Shown: positions 7,917 to 16,190 of the stretch, piece by piece | Position numbering within the stretch: the first letter of the stretch is position 1 | Layout: the number at the start of each line of letters is the position of its first letter | Origin: Alphaproteobacteria bacterium | Lineage (GTDB): Bacteria > Pseudomonadota > Alphaproteobacteria > Rhodobacterales > Rhodobacteraceae | Assembly (NCBI GenBank): GCA_009908505.1 | Contig: JAAAPD010000003.1 | Span: 62,001 to 126,000 of the forward strand | Reading direction: 5' to 3' | DNA length: 64,000 nucleotides | Notes under the pieces: model-generated | Told to the model about the DNA's origin: nothing | The model's database searches: none | The model's input: the letters and a program-made list of their open reading frames with translations, nothing else | Made by a program: the position numbers and the translations under genes

Positions 7917-9671
7917 ATGTCAGCACAGATGACCGGAGCGAAAATGGTGGTTCAGGCCCTGATTGATCAGGGTGTGGACACGGTATTCGGCTATCCAGGC
8001 GGCGCGGTGCTACCCATCTATGACGAGGTCTTTCAGCAGAACTCGATCAAGCATGTTCTGGTGCGCCACGAACAGGGCGCGATCCATGCCGCCGAGGGCT
8101 ATGCCCGCTCGACCGGCAAGGTCGGTGTCGCGCTGGTCACCTCGGGCCCCGGCGCGACGAACGCGGTGACCGGGCTGACCGATGCGCTGATGGACTCCGT
8201 TCCGCTCGTCGTCTTCACCGGCCAGGTGCCGACCTTCATGATCGGCTCGGACGCCTTCCAGGAGGCCGACACCGTGGGCATCACCCGCCCCTGCACCAAG
8301 CACAACTGGCTGGTCAAGGACACCGAGAAACTGTCGAACACCATTCACGAGGCCTTTCACGTCGCAGCTTCGGGCCGCCCCGGCCCGGTGCTGATCGACG
8401 TGCCCAAGGACGTGCAGTTCGCCAGCGCCAAGTATACCGGTCCCAAGGCGATGGCCTCGCATTACCAGCCGCAGGTCAAGGGCGATATCGAGGGCATCAC
8501 CGACCTGGTCGCGGCCATCGAGAAGGCGAAGAAGCCGATCTTCTATACCGGCGGCGGCGTCATAAATTCCGGCCCGGCGGCCAGCCAGCTCTTGCGGGAA
8601 CTGGTCGACGCCACGGGCTTTCCCATCACCTCGACCCTGATGGGCCTTGGGGCCTACCCCGCCTCGGGCGACAAGTGGCTGGGGATGCTGGGCATGCACG
8701 GCCTCTACGAGGCCAACATGGCGATGCATGATTGCGACCTGATGATCAATATCGGTGCCCGGTTCGACGACCGGATCACCGGCCGGATCGACGCCTTCAG
8801 CCCCAAGTCGAAAAAGGTCCATATCGATATCGACCCCTCGTCGATCAACAAGGTGATCCAGACCGATATCGCCATCATCGGCGATGTGGGCCACGTGCTC
8901 GAGGACGTGCTGAAGGTCTGGAAATCGCGCGGTCGCAAGACCGAGCGCGAGGCGCTGGCCGGCTGGTGGGACCAGATCGGCGACTGGCGCAAGGTCAACT
9001 GCCTGGCCTATGCGCAAGAGGGCAAGACCATCCGCCCGCAATACGCGCTGGAACGGCTGGAGGCGCTGACGAAGGACCGCAAGGACCGGTTCATCTGCAC
9101 CGAGGTCGGCCAGCACCAGATGTGGGCGGCCCAGTTCATGGGGTTCGACGACCCCAACCACTGGATGACCTCCGGCGGGCTGGGCACGATGGGCTATGGC
9201 TTTCCCGCCTCGATCGGCGTGCAGCTGGCGCACCCGGACGCGCTGGTCATCAACGTGGCGGGCGAGGCAAGTTGGCTGATGAACATGCAGGAAATGGGAA
9301 CGGCCGTGCAATACCGCCTGCCGGTCAAGCAGTTCATCCTCAACAACGAGCGCCTCGGCATGGTCCGCCAGTGGCAGGAATTGCTGCATGGCGAGCGCTA
9401 CAGCTCGTCCTGGTCCGAGGCCCTGCCCGATTTCGTGAAACTGGCCGAGGCCTTCGGCGCCAAGGGCATCCAGTGCCACGACCCCGCCGACCTGGACGAC
9501 GCGATCATGGAAATGCTCGAGCATGACGGGCCGGTGATCTTCGATTGCCTGGTCGAGAAGCACGAGAATTGCTTCCCGATGATCCCGTCGGGCAAGGCCC
9601 ATAACGAGATGCTGCTGGGCGAGGCCGAGACCCAGGGCGTGATCGACAGCAAGGGATCGGTGTTGGTGTGA
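7917..9671 (+). CDS. ilvB: Acetolactate synthase, large (catalytic) subunit
   Basis: Cytoplasmic thiamine-diphosphate enzyme that condenses pyruvate with pyruvate or 2-ketobutyrate, the first step of valine, leucine and isoleucine synthesis. The 584 residues show the N-terminal TPP domain with the catalytic glutamate in RHEQGAIHAAEGYAR, the central FAD-binding domain and the C-terminal TPP domain with the metal-binding stretch GEASWLMNMQE. The ATG at 7917 is chosen because GAGGAA lies six bases upstream; in-frame ATGs at 7845 and 7878 would lie in or directly after the terminator. The regulatory subunit ilvH follows after one small gene. Expression is probably set by the leader attenuator. 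Confidence 0.96.
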   Translation: MSAQMTGAKMVVQALIDQGVDTVFGYPGGAVLPIYDEVFQQNSIKHVLVRHEQGAIHAAEGYARSTGKVGVALVTSGPGATNAVTGLTDALMDSVPLVVFTGQVPTFMIGSDAFQEADTVGITRPCTKHNWLVKDTEKLSNTIHEAFHVAASGRPGPVLIDVPKDVQFASAKYTGPKAMASHYQPQVKGDIEGITDLVAAIEKAKKPIFYTGGGVINSGPAASQLLRELVDATGFPITSTLMGLGAYPASGDKWLGMLGMHGLYEANMAMHDCDLMINIGARFDDRITGRIDAFSPKSKKVHIDIDPSSINKVIQTDIAIIGDVGHVLEDVLKVWKSRGRKTEREALAGWWDQIGDWRKVNCLAYAQEGKTIRPQYALERLEALTKDRKDRFICTEVGQHQMWAAQFMGFDDPNHWMTSGGLGTMGYGFPASIGVQLAHPDALVINVAGEASWLMNMQEMGTAVQYRLPVKQFILNNERLGMVRQWQELLHGERYSSSWSEALPDFVKLAEAFGAKGIQCHDPADLDDAIMEMLEHDGPVIFDCLVEKHENCFPMIPSGKAHNEMLLGEAETQGVIDSKGSVLV

Positions 9672-9967
9672 CTAACTTCGTCTTTGGCCTTTTGACGGGA
9701 GCATGCGCGGTCTTCCTTTTTTATTGGGCGACCAAGCCTGAGGGTGAGCAAATAATCATTGAAGCAGCTTCAGATTTGTCGAGTAGGACGAGCGTTGAAC
9801 CGGTCTGGCTAGTTGAAGGAACAACGTCAGGGATTGTTATCGGAGAAGCACCAACAGTCCTTTTCTTTGGATATCCGGACAATGCCATCGAGTGCGAACG
9901 GTTGGCAGCGCTATACCAATCAATGGGAAGCACTAGTCTGCAGACTTCTTGCGAGTTAACCAACTAG
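9668..9967 (+). CDS. Small membrane-anchored protein of unknown function
   Basis: A GTG start overlaps the ilvB stop by four bases (GTGA), and the 99-codon frame ends 68 bases before ilvH. The first 20 residues are hydrophobic (MTNFVFGLLTGACAVFLFYW), a single membrane anchor or signal, followed by a short soluble part with two cysteines. I do not recognise a family. The stretch is visibly AT-richer than ilvB and ilvH and uses codons such as ATA, TTA-poor but TTG/ATT/GAA-rich sets unlike its neighbours, suggesting acquisition or weak selection. Because ilvB and ilvH normally sit side by side, this is an insertion into a conserved pair. The overlap with ilvB argues for translation. Confidence 0.55.
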   Translation: MTNFVFGLLTGACAVFLFYWATKPEGEQIIIEAASDLSSRTSVEPVWLVEGTTSGIVIGEAPTVLFFGYPDNAIECERLAALYQSMGSTSLQTSCELTN

Positions 9968-9986
9968 GAACACACGGATTGCCGCC

Positions 9987-10008
9987 GCCAAAATTCTGCA
10001 ATTTTGGC
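9987..10008. repeat. AT-rich inverted repeat upstream of ilvH
   Basis: GCCAAAATT (9987-9995) and AATTTTGGC (10000-10008) pair perfectly around CTGC. It lies 27 bases before the ilvH ATG. The core CAAAATTCTGCAATTTTG is nearly the same as CAAAATTCCAGAATTTTG at 48466-48483 in front of fabG. Confidence 0.6.
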
Positions 10009-10035
10009 CCCGCGACAGGAAAGACAGGAACGAAC

Positions 10036-10599
10036 ATGTCCGCGCTAAAAATCAAAAAAGGCTCCACGAGCCACTCCGCCTATAACCTGCGGCCCACCTT
10101 TTCCGACCACGAGGAACGGCACACCTTGGCCGTTCTGGTGGAAAACGAGCCGGGCGTTCTGGCCCGCGTCATCGGGCTGTTTTCCGGGCGGGGCTACAAT
10201 ATCGAAAGCCTGACCGTGGCCGAGGTGGACCATACCGGGCATCTGAGCCGCATCACCATCGTCACCACCGGCACGCCGCAGGTGATCAACCAGATCACCG
10301 CCCAGCTGGGCCGCATCGTCAGCGTGCACGAAGTCCATGACCTGACGGTCGAGGGCCGCAGCGTCGAACGCGAACTGGCCCTGTTCAAGGTGGCCGGCAA
10401 GGGAGAGGACCGGGTCGAGGCGCTGCGCCTGGCCGACGTTTTCCGCGCCAGCGTGGTGGACAGCACGCTGGAAAGCTTCGTCTTCGAAATCACCGGCACC
10501 CCGGAAAAGATCGACGCCTTTGCAGACCTGATGCGCCCCATCGGCCTGGTGGAAATGGCACGCACCGGCGTCGCCGCGCTTTCGCGCGGATCGCACTAG
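10036..10599 (+). CDS. ilvH: Acetolactate synthase, small (regulatory) subunit
   Basis: Regulatory subunit that raises the activity of IlvB and carries valine feedback inhibition. The 187-residue protein has an N-terminal extension of about 25 residues, then the ACT domain (HTLAVLVENEPGVLARVIGLF and on, with RGYNIESL), and the C-terminal ALS_ss_C region (LALFKV through VEMARTG). The ATG at 10036 has AGGAA five bases upstream. Longer in-frame starts would run through the AT-rich hairpin and have no ribosome-binding site. It belongs to the ilvB operon despite the small gene in between. Confidence 0.95.
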   Translation: MSALKIKKGSTSHSAYNLRPTFSDHEERHTLAVLVENEPGVLARVIGLFSGRGYNIESLTVAEVDHTGHLSRITIVTTGTPQVINQITAQLGRIVSVHEVHDLTVEGRSVERELALFKVAGKGEDRVEALRLADVFRASVVDSTLESFVFEITGTPEKIDAFADLMRPIGLVEMARTGVAALSRGSH

Positions 10600-10606
10600 G
10601 CCCGAA

Positions 10607-10635
10607 CCCCGCCCCGGGGCGAACCCGGGACGGGG
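10607..10635 (+). terminator. Strong GC hairpin after ilvH
   Basis: CCCCGCCCCGGG (10607-10618) pairs with CCCGGGACGGGG (10624-10635) with one mismatch around a five-base loop, eight bases after the ilvH stop. There is no T tract, so it may act by blocking 3' decay or as an imperfect terminator. Confidence 0.45.
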
Positions 10636-10732
10636 CGGATCGGGGGCGTAGCGGCAGCCCGGCTTGGGGGGACCGGTTGGGTTTGCTGCCTGGCCTGCGC
10701 CCCGATGCGGGGGCCGGTGGCATCTACGCCGC

Positions 10733-10990
10733 TCAGCCCTCGCTGTCTTCTTCCATCGGCATCAGACCGGCCTCTTGCGCGTCGGCCAGTTCGGCCATGT
10801 CGAGCAGGCCGTCGCCGGTGGTATCCATCTCCGAGAAGGTTTCGGAGCTCAGCTCGGGGTAGGCCGCGCTGAGTTCGGGAAAGCTGTAGAAGCCGTCACC
10901 GTTCACATCGATGGCCGGGTCGACCTCTTGGGCGAAGGCGGCACCGGCAACCACGGCGAGGGCGGCGGCAAGAATGGGGGTCTTGGTCAT
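10733..10990 (-). CDS. Small exported EF-hand protein
   Basis: An 85-residue protein with an N-terminal signal peptide (MTKTPILAAALAVVAGAAFAQ, cleavage after AFA or AFAQ) and two EF-hand loops, DVNGDGFYSFPE and DTTGDGLLDMAE, each with the expected Asp and Glu ligand positions. It therefore probably binds calcium in the periplasm. Such short two-hand proteins are common in roseobacters and usually have no known partner. AGGAG lies upstream of the ATG at 10990. It converges on ilvH and is divergent from the Rieske oxygenase gene. Confidence 0.85.
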   Translation of the reverse strand: MTKTPILAAALAVVAGAAFAQEVDPAIDVNGDGFYSFPELSAAYPELSSETFSEMDTTGDGLLDMAELADAQEAGLMPMEEDSEG

Positions 10991-11336
10991 TGGGACTCTC
11001 CTGTGACGTTACGCGCCGGGACGACCCCGGCCCCGACAGATCAGCACCCCCTGCCCGGCCGCGCGACAGCCACCCTGCCGGCGGGCGGTTTTGCGCAACG
11101 CTCCGCCCCGCCGGTGTGTCCGGGTCGGCAAAGCTTGGCCCGAATTCGGCGCAGCCCGACCCATGGGCGGAAATCCGTCAGTGCGGCCCTGCGCAACCGG
11201 CAATCCGCCGCCCGCGGGCAGGCCCGACTCGCCGTGGCCATGTCGCAGTGGGAAAACCGTGTGTCGCTGCCATGGCGGCCCGAACACCCGGCACGGGCTA
11301 ATCTTGGACAGTACGCGACAACAGGAGATTCGCCCG
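10991..11336. other. Divergent intergenic region upstream of the Rieske gene
   Basis: Between the EF-hand and Rieske genes no coding region is supported. The frame that continues upstream of the oxygenase start has no family resemblance and no ribosome-binding site. The promoters of both neighbours must lie here, but I see no convincing -35/-10 pair or operator. Confidence 0.6.
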
Positions 11337-12482
11337 ATGGCCAAGGATATCGAGCTCGATGCGCTGGAGGCGGTGCGCCGCCCGGTCGAAACCGCCAACG
11401 GCCTGCCCAACGCCCATTACACCGATCCGGACATGTTCCGCACCGAGGCGCAGGCACTGCTGATGTCCACCTGGGCCGGGCTCGCGGTGACGGCGGACGT
11501 GCCCGAGGCGGGCGACGCGGTGCCGATGGAGTTCCTGGGCATGCCACTGCTGCTGATCCGCGATAAGGAGGGCGAGGTGCGGGTGTTCCAGAACATCTGC
11601 CGCCACCGTGGCATGGTCCTGGTCCCCGAGCCGCGCAAGATCGAGGGCGCGATCCGCTGCCCCTACCATTCCTGGTGCTACTCGACCGAGGGCCGGCTGG
11701 TCTCGACCCCGCATGTGGGCGGGCCGGGCCACAATACGCACGAGGCGATCAACAAGGAGGACCTTGGCCTGATAGAGGTGCCCAGCCATGTCTGGCGCGA
11801 AGTGGTCTTCATCAATGTCGACGGCAGCGCCCCGCCCTTCGAAGAGGTCCACGCGGACCTGATCGAGCGCTGGAAGGAACATGACAAACCCCTCTACCAT
11901 GGCGGGGCCGACAGCACCTTCATGCTGGACGTGGGCACAAACTGGAAACTGGCGGTGGAAAACTACTGCGAAAGCTACCACCTGCCCTGGGTCCATCCCG
12001 GCCTGAACAGCTATTCGCGGCTGGAGGACCATTACAATATCGAGGTGTCGGGCCGGTATTCGGGACAGGGCACGCTGGTCTATCGCCAGCTGCGCGGCGT
12101 CAACGAAGAGGTCTTTCCAGACTTCGAGGGCTTGTCCGAAAAATGGGACGAAGGCGGCGAATACGTCGCGCTCTATCCCAATGTCCTGCTGGGCGTGCAG
12201 CGCGACCATGCCTTTGCCATCGTGCTGGAACCGGTGGCGCAGGACCGCACCCGCGAACACATCCACCTGTTCTATGCCACGCCCAAAACCGACGAGGGCA
12301 TGCGCGCCAAGAACGCGACCCTTTGGAAGACCGTCTTCGAGGAAGACATCGGCGTCTGCGAAGGCATGCAGAAGGGTCGCAGCGCACCGGGCTTCGACGG
12401 CGGCCGGTTCAGCCCGGCCATGGACAGCCCGACCCATTGTTTCCATGACTGGGTCGCGCAGCGGTTGCAGCGCCATGGGTGA
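11337..12482 (+). CDS. Rieske non-heme iron oxygenase, alpha subunit type
   Basis: Catalytic subunit of a Rieske-type ring-hydroxylating or N-demethylating monooxygenase, 381 residues. The Rieske cluster motif Cys-x-His, 17 residues, Cys-x-x-His is complete (CRHRG...RCPYHSW, about residues 88-111). The mononuclear iron site is seen in NYCESYHLPWVH with the two His and, further on, an Asp in EEDIG. No ferredoxin or reductase gene lies beside it, so electron donors are encoded elsewhere. AGGAG lies nine bases before the ATG at 11337. A small gene overlaps its end by eight bases. The substrate cannot be read from sequence; quaternary-amine and aromatic substrates are both known for the family. 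Confidence 0.9.
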   Translation: MAKDIELDALEAVRRPVETANGLPNAHYTDPDMFRTEAQALLMSTWAGLAVTADVPEAGDAVPMEFLGMPLLLIRDKEGEVRVFQNICRHRGMVLVPEPRKIEGAIRCPYHSWCYSTEGRLVSTPHVGGPGHNTHEAINKEDLGLIEVPSHVWREVVFINVDGSAPPFEEVHADLIERWKEHDKPLYHGGADSTFMLDVGTNWKLAVENYCESYHLPWVHPGLNSYSRLEDHYNIEVSGRYSGQGTLVYRQLRGVNEEVFPDFEGLSEKWDEGGEYVALYPNVLLGVQRDHAFAIVLEPVAQDRTREHIHLFYATPKTDEGMRAKNATLWKTVFEEDIGVCEGMQKGRSAPGFDGGRFSPAMDSPTHCFHDWVAQRLQRHG

Positions 12483-12684
12483 TCTGGCCCGCCGCCTGCT
12501 GGACGCGCATGCCGGCGATGACCGGGCGGCGCTGGTCGCACTTTACGAAGAGGCCGCGAACGCGTCCAAAGACATGGACGCGGCCTGTTTCTACCTGACC
12601 CATGCCTGGGTCTTCGCACTGGATGTCGGGCATTCGGCTGCCGATGCGCTCCATGATCGGCTGCACCGGCTGGGCCGGGCCTGA
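12475..12684 (+). CDS. Small protein coupled to the Rieske oxygenase
   Basis: A 69-codon frame whose ATG overlaps the end of the oxygenase gene by eight bases. The product (MGDLARRLLDAH start, then an acidic and alanine-rich helix, ending LHDRLHRLGRA) looks helical and soluble. I do not recognise a named family. The tight overlap suggests a translationally coupled helper of the oxygenase or of the pathway. Supporting points are the overlap and the codon pattern, which matches the genome; there is no independent ribosome-binding site. Confidence 0.6.
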   Translation: MGDLARRLLDAHAGDDRAALVALYEEAANASKDMDAACFYLTHAWVFALDVGHSAADALHDRLHRLGRA

Positions 12685-12688
12685 TCGG

Positions 12689-12724
12689 CCCTTGCGCCCC
12701 GGCCGCGCCGGGGTGACAAGGGGG
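12689..12724 (+). promoter_or_regulatory. Hairpin masking the nucleoside hydrolase ribosome-binding site
   Basis: A nested stem pairs CCCTTG (12689-12694) with CAAGGG (12717-12722) and CCCCGGC (12697-12703) with GCCGGGG (12707-12713). The distal arm contains the AAGGGGG Shine-Dalgarno sequence (12718-12724) of the gene starting at 12726, so the fold would hide it. It could also end transcription of the upstream unit poorly, as no T tract follows. Confidence 0.4.
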
Positions 12725-12725
12725 C

Positions 12726-13676
12726 ATGACCAAGACCCAAGCCCCCCGCAAGATCATAATCGACACCGATCCCGGCCAGGACGATGCCGTGGCCATCCTG
12801 CTGGCCCTCGCCGCGCCGGAGCTGGACCTGCTGGGGATCACCGCCGTGGCCGGCAACGTGCCGCTGGAGCTGACCCAAGCCAATGCCCGCAAGGTCTGCG
12901 AACTGGCGGGCCGGTCGGACGTGCCGGTTTTCGCGGGTTGTGACAGGCCGCTGGCCCATAGCCTGGTGACCGCTGAACATGTCCACGGCAAGACCGGGCT
13001 CGACGGCCCCGACCTACCCGAACCGACCATGCCGCTGCAGGACAAGCACGCGGTCGACTTCCTGGTCGAGACCCTGCGCCGCGAGCCGCCCGGAACCGTC
13101 ACGCTCTGCCCCATCGGGCCGCTGACCAATATCGCCACGGCATTTCAGCGCGCGCCCGATATCGTTGACCGGGTTCAGGAAATCGTGCTGATGGGCGGCG
13201 CCTATTTCGAGGTGGGCAACATCACGCCAGCGGCGGAATTCAACATCTACGTGGACCCCGAGGCCGCCGAGATCGTGTTCAACGCCGGCATGCCGCTGGT
13301 GGTCATGCCGCTGGACGTGAGCCACAAGGCCCTGACCACGCCCGACCATATCCGGGGCTTCCGCGAGATGGGGACCCCTGTGGGAGACGCGGTCGCCGCC
13401 TGGACGGATTTCTTCGAACGCTTCGACAAGGAGAAATACGGCAGCCAGGGCGCGCCGCTGCACGACCCCTGCACTATCGCCTGGCTATTGGAACCGGGCC
13501 TGTTCTCGGGTCGGCACATCAATGTCGAGATCGAAACCACCAGCCCCCTGACCCGCGGCATGACCGTCGCCGATTGGTGGCGCGTGACCGACCGGGCGCC
13601 GAACGCGCTGTTCATCGGTGACGTGGATGCCGACCGGTTCTTCGCACTGCTGACCGACAGGATCGCAACGCTATGA
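12726..13676 (+). CDS. Inosine-uridine-preferring nucleoside hydrolase family protein
   Basis: Hydrolyses the N-glycosidic bond of ribonucleosides to base and ribose for salvage. The 316-residue protein has the family signature DTDPGQDDA near the N-terminus, which binds the catalytic calcium, and the conserved MGGAYFEVGNITPAAEFNIYVD region (here residues about 156-177) with the asparagine and aspartate ligands. A GNAT gene overlaps its stop by four bases. Its translation start sits in a hairpin. Substrate preference within the family is not determined by what is visible. Confidence 0.92.
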   Translation: MTKTQAPRKIIIDTDPGQDDAVAILLALAAPELDLLGITAVAGNVPLELTQANARKVCELAGRSDVPVFAGCDRPLAHSLVTAEHVHGKTGLDGPDLPEPTMPLQDKHAVDFLVETLRREPPGTVTLCPIGPLTNIATAFQRAPDIVDRVQEIVLMGGAYFEVGNITPAAEFNIYVDPEAAEIVFNAGMPLVVMPLDVSHKALTTPDHIRGFREMGTPVGDAVAAWTDFFERFDKEKYGSQGAPLHDPCTIAWLLEPGLFSGRHINVEIETTSPLTRGMTVADWWRVTDRAPNALFIGDVDADRFFALLTDRIATL

Positions 13677-14119
13677 CCCAGCTTCACCTGTGCGGGCCGG
13701 AAGACGCGGCCAAGCTGCTGCCCCTCGTGGCCGCCTTTCATGCCGAATTCGGCCTCGACCTGGACGACGCACACCGCGAACGCGCCGTGCTGCCCCTGCT
13801 GGAGGGGTCGCCCCTGGGGGCGATCTGGCTGTTGGGTCCGCGCCGGGCGCCGGTGGGCTATGTCGTGGTCAGTTTCGGCTGGGCGATCGAGATGGGCGGC
13901 ATCGACGCCTTTGTCGACGAGCTTTTCGTGCGGCCCGCCGTGCGCGGCCGCGGCCTCGCGACCGAGGCGTTGCACGACCTGACGGGCGCCCTGCGCGACG
14001 TTGGCGTGACCATGCTGCACATGGAAGTCGACCGCGAGGATGCGGCGGTTCAGCGGTTCTACGGGCGGGCGGGATTTGCCTTGCGCGATCGCTATGCGCT
14101 CATGTCTCGGAAACTGTGA
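13673..14119 (+). CDS. GNAT-family N-acetyltransferase
   Basis: A 148-residue GNAT acetyltransferase. The acetyl-CoA-binding motif A is seen as VDELFVRPAVRGRGLATEAL (V/I-x-x-x-x-R/Q-x-x-G-x-G/A), and the C-terminal RFYGRAGF is the usual end of the fold. Its ATG overlaps the nucleoside hydrolase stop (ATGA), implying coupled translation. The acceptor substrate is unknown; proteins, antibiotics and small amines are all possible for the family. Confidence 0.85.
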   Translation: MTQLHLCGPEDAAKLLPLVAAFHAEFGLDLDDAHRERAVLPLLEGSPLGAIWLLGPRRAPVGYVVVSFGWAIEMGGIDAFVDELFVRPAVRGRGLATEALHDLTGALRDVGVTMLHMEVDREDAAVQRFYGRAGFALRDRYALMSRKL

Positions 14120-14156
14120 CCCGCATATCGGAGCCTCGCCCGTCCGCGCGCCCCAC

Positions 14157-14696
14157 TCAGGTGGCCGTCGCGACCACGATCACCATGATGATGGAATAAA
14201 GGGCGATGCCGCCTCCAATCAGCCAGATGTGCCAGTTCTTGAACACGCTGGCCTTGGCCAGCTGCCCGGCCTGGTAGACCAGATCAGGCCACGTGTAGCT
14301 GACGAAATCGCCCTGCGTGAAGACCGCCTTGATGCGCCCCTCCTCGTCCACGACCGGCAGGCGGCGGAAGCGTTCGTTCGACATGATGCGCAGCCAGTCC
14401 ACCACGTCGTCGGTGTCCCTTGCGACGCGGGGATCTGCCGTCATGATATCGGACAGCGGGGTCTTGGCCGCGTCCAGCCCCGCATTGACGATCTTTTTCA
14501 TGATGTCGCGCTCGGTCACGATCCCGGTCACCTTGTTGTCACCGTCCACCACCACGACCGACCCGAAGCCCTTTTCGGACATGGCGGCCACGGCATCGGT
14601 GGTCATCGTGTCGGTCGGGAAGGTCAAAGGTTTGGGTTTGCTGGCATATTCGGGACGGTCGCGCAGCGCCATCCGGGTGCGTGTCGATGCGGTCAT
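14157..14696 (-). CDS. CBS-domain protein with C-terminal membrane helix
   Basis: A 179-residue protein with two CBS repeats (FPTDTMTTDAVAAMSEKGFG, with VTGIVTERDIMKK, then LSDIMTADPRV with RRLPVVDEEG) that together form a Bateman module for adenine nucleotides. A hydrophobic helix (IWLIGGGIALYSIIMVIVV) anchors the C-terminus in the membrane. The ATG at 14696 has AGGAGTG six bases upstream; a longer frame to 14756 is less likely. It converges with the GNAT gene and is divergent from selO. The regulated partner is unknown. Confidence 0.85.
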   Translation of the reverse strand: MTASTRTRMALRDRPEYASKPKPLTFPTDTMTTDAVAAMSEKGFGSVVVVDGDNKVTGIVTERDIMKKIVNAGLDAAKTPLSDIMTADPRVARDTDDVVDWLRIMSNERFRRLPVVDEEGRIKAVFTQGDFVSYTWPDLVYQAGQLAKASVFKNWHIWLIGGGIALYSIIMVIVVATAT

Positions 14697-14810
14697 TTCG
14701 GCACTCCTGTTACCTATTGTCGCGATTTGACCTAAGATGGGCCGGATAAAAGGCAAGCAAGACGGCTGCGGGGGCTTTGTCGTGGCGGCAATCGAACCTA
14801 TCTAGCGGTC

Positions 14811-16190
14811 ATGGACCTGCAGATACCTTTCGACAATTCCTATGCCGCTCTGCCGGACAAGTTCTACACCCGGCTGTCGGCCACGCCGGTGGGTGCCCCC
14901 CGGCTTTTCGCCTTCAACGCGCCCTTGGCCCATGAGCTGGGGATATCCGGTCTCGACGACCGAACCGCGCTGACGCAGGTCTTTGCCGGCAATGTCCTGC
15001 CGGACGGGGCCGCGCCGCTGGCGCAGGTCTATGCCGGGCATCAGTTCGGCGGGTTTTCCCCGCAACTGGGCGACGGCAGGGCGTTGCTTCTGGGCGAGGT
15101 CGAAACCGGTGCGGGGCGCTTCGACATCCAGCTCAAGGGGTCGGGACCCACGCCCTATTCGCGCATGGGCGACGGCCGCGCCTGGGTCGGGCCTGTGATC
15201 CGCGAATACCTGATGTCCGAGGCCATGGCGGCCCTGGGCGTGCCGACGACACGGGCGCTGGCCGCCGTCACCACGGGCGAGCCTGTCCTGCGCGAGGACG
15301 GTCCCCTGCCCGGCGCCATCCTGACCCGCGTGGCCGCCAGCCATATCCGCGTGGGCACCTTCCAGGTCTTCGCCGCCCGCGCCGACCGCGATGCGTTACA
15401 ACGGTTGACCGACTACACCATCGCCCGCCATTTCCCGGATGCGCACGGGCCGATGGGGTTGCTGCACAAGCTGATGGAGGTGCAGGCCGAGCTGGTCGCG
15501 CACTGGATGTCCATCGGCTTCATCCATGGCGTGATGAACACCGACAACATGGCGATTTCGGGCGAAACCATAGATTACGGCCCCTGCGCCTTCATGGATG
15601 CCTATCACCCGAACACGGTGTTTTCCTCGATCGACCGGCAGGGACGCTATGCCTATGCCAACCAGCCGCCCATCGCCCATTGGAACATCGCCCAGTTCGC
15701 CAGCGCGCTGGTGCCGATCATGGGCGACGAGGACAAGGCGGTGGCGGACCTGACCGAGGCGATCAAGGCCTTTCCGCCGCTTTACGAGGCGGCCTGGCTG
15801 CGCCGGTTCGGGGCCAAGCTGGGGCTGGCAGACGCAACGCCGGACGACCGCCCGCTGATCGAGGACTTCCTGACGCACATGGCGCAAGAGGGCCTGGATT
15901 TCACCAATACCTTCGCCGCCTTGCCGGACGTGCCTGCCGGTCTGAAGGATTGGGCGCGGCGCTGGCAGGCGCGCGGGCCGGACATGGACCTTGTGGCGCG
16001 GTCCAACCCGCAGGTGATCCCGCGCCTGCACCGGATCGAGGCTGTGATCCAGTCCGCCGTGACCGATGACTTCGCCCCGTTCGACGAGATGCTCTCGGTC
16101 GTGACCGATCCCTATTCGCAAGCCGATCCGCTATATACCGCGCGGCCCGCACCGGAAGAGCGCGTCGCGCGGACCTTCTGCGGCACCTGA
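14811..16190 (+). CDS. selO: Protein adenylyltransferase SelO (YdiU/UPF0061)
   Basis: Pseudokinase-fold enzyme that transfers AMP from ATP to protein hydroxyl groups; in E. coli and mitochondria it acts in redox homeostasis. The 459-residue length fits the family. Recognisable blocks are YAGHQFGGFSPQLGDGRA, LKGSGPTPYSRMGDGRA, the nucleotide-site segment HGVMNTDNMAISGETIDYGP with the metal-binding Asn and Asp, and the C-terminal TFCGT. No strong ribosome-binding site precedes the ATG at 14811, but the N-terminal FDNSYAALP is the usual start of the family. It is divergent from the CBS gene; a decayed transporter lies tail to tail behind it. Confidence 0.94.
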   Translation: MDLQIPFDNSYAALPDKFYTRLSATPVGAPRLFAFNAPLAHELGISGLDDRTALTQVFAGNVLPDGAAPLAQVYAGHQFGGFSPQLGDGRALLLGEVETGAGRFDIQLKGSGPTPYSRMGDGRAWVGPVIREYLMSEAMAALGVPTTRALAAVTTGEPVLREDGPLPGAILTRVAASHIRVGTFQVFAARADRDALQRLTDYTIARHFPDAHGPMGLLHKLMEVQAELVAHWMSIGFIHGVMNTDNMAISGETIDYGPCAFMDAYHPNTVFSSIDRQGRYAYANQPPIAHWNIAQFASALVPIMGDEDKAVADLTEAIKAFPPLYEAAWLRRFGAKLGLADATPDDRPLIEDFLTHMAQEGLDFTNTFAALPDVPAGLKDWARRWQARGPDMDLVARSNPQVIPRLHRIEAVIQSAVTDDFAPFDEMLSVVTDPYSQADPLYTARPAPEERVARTFCGT

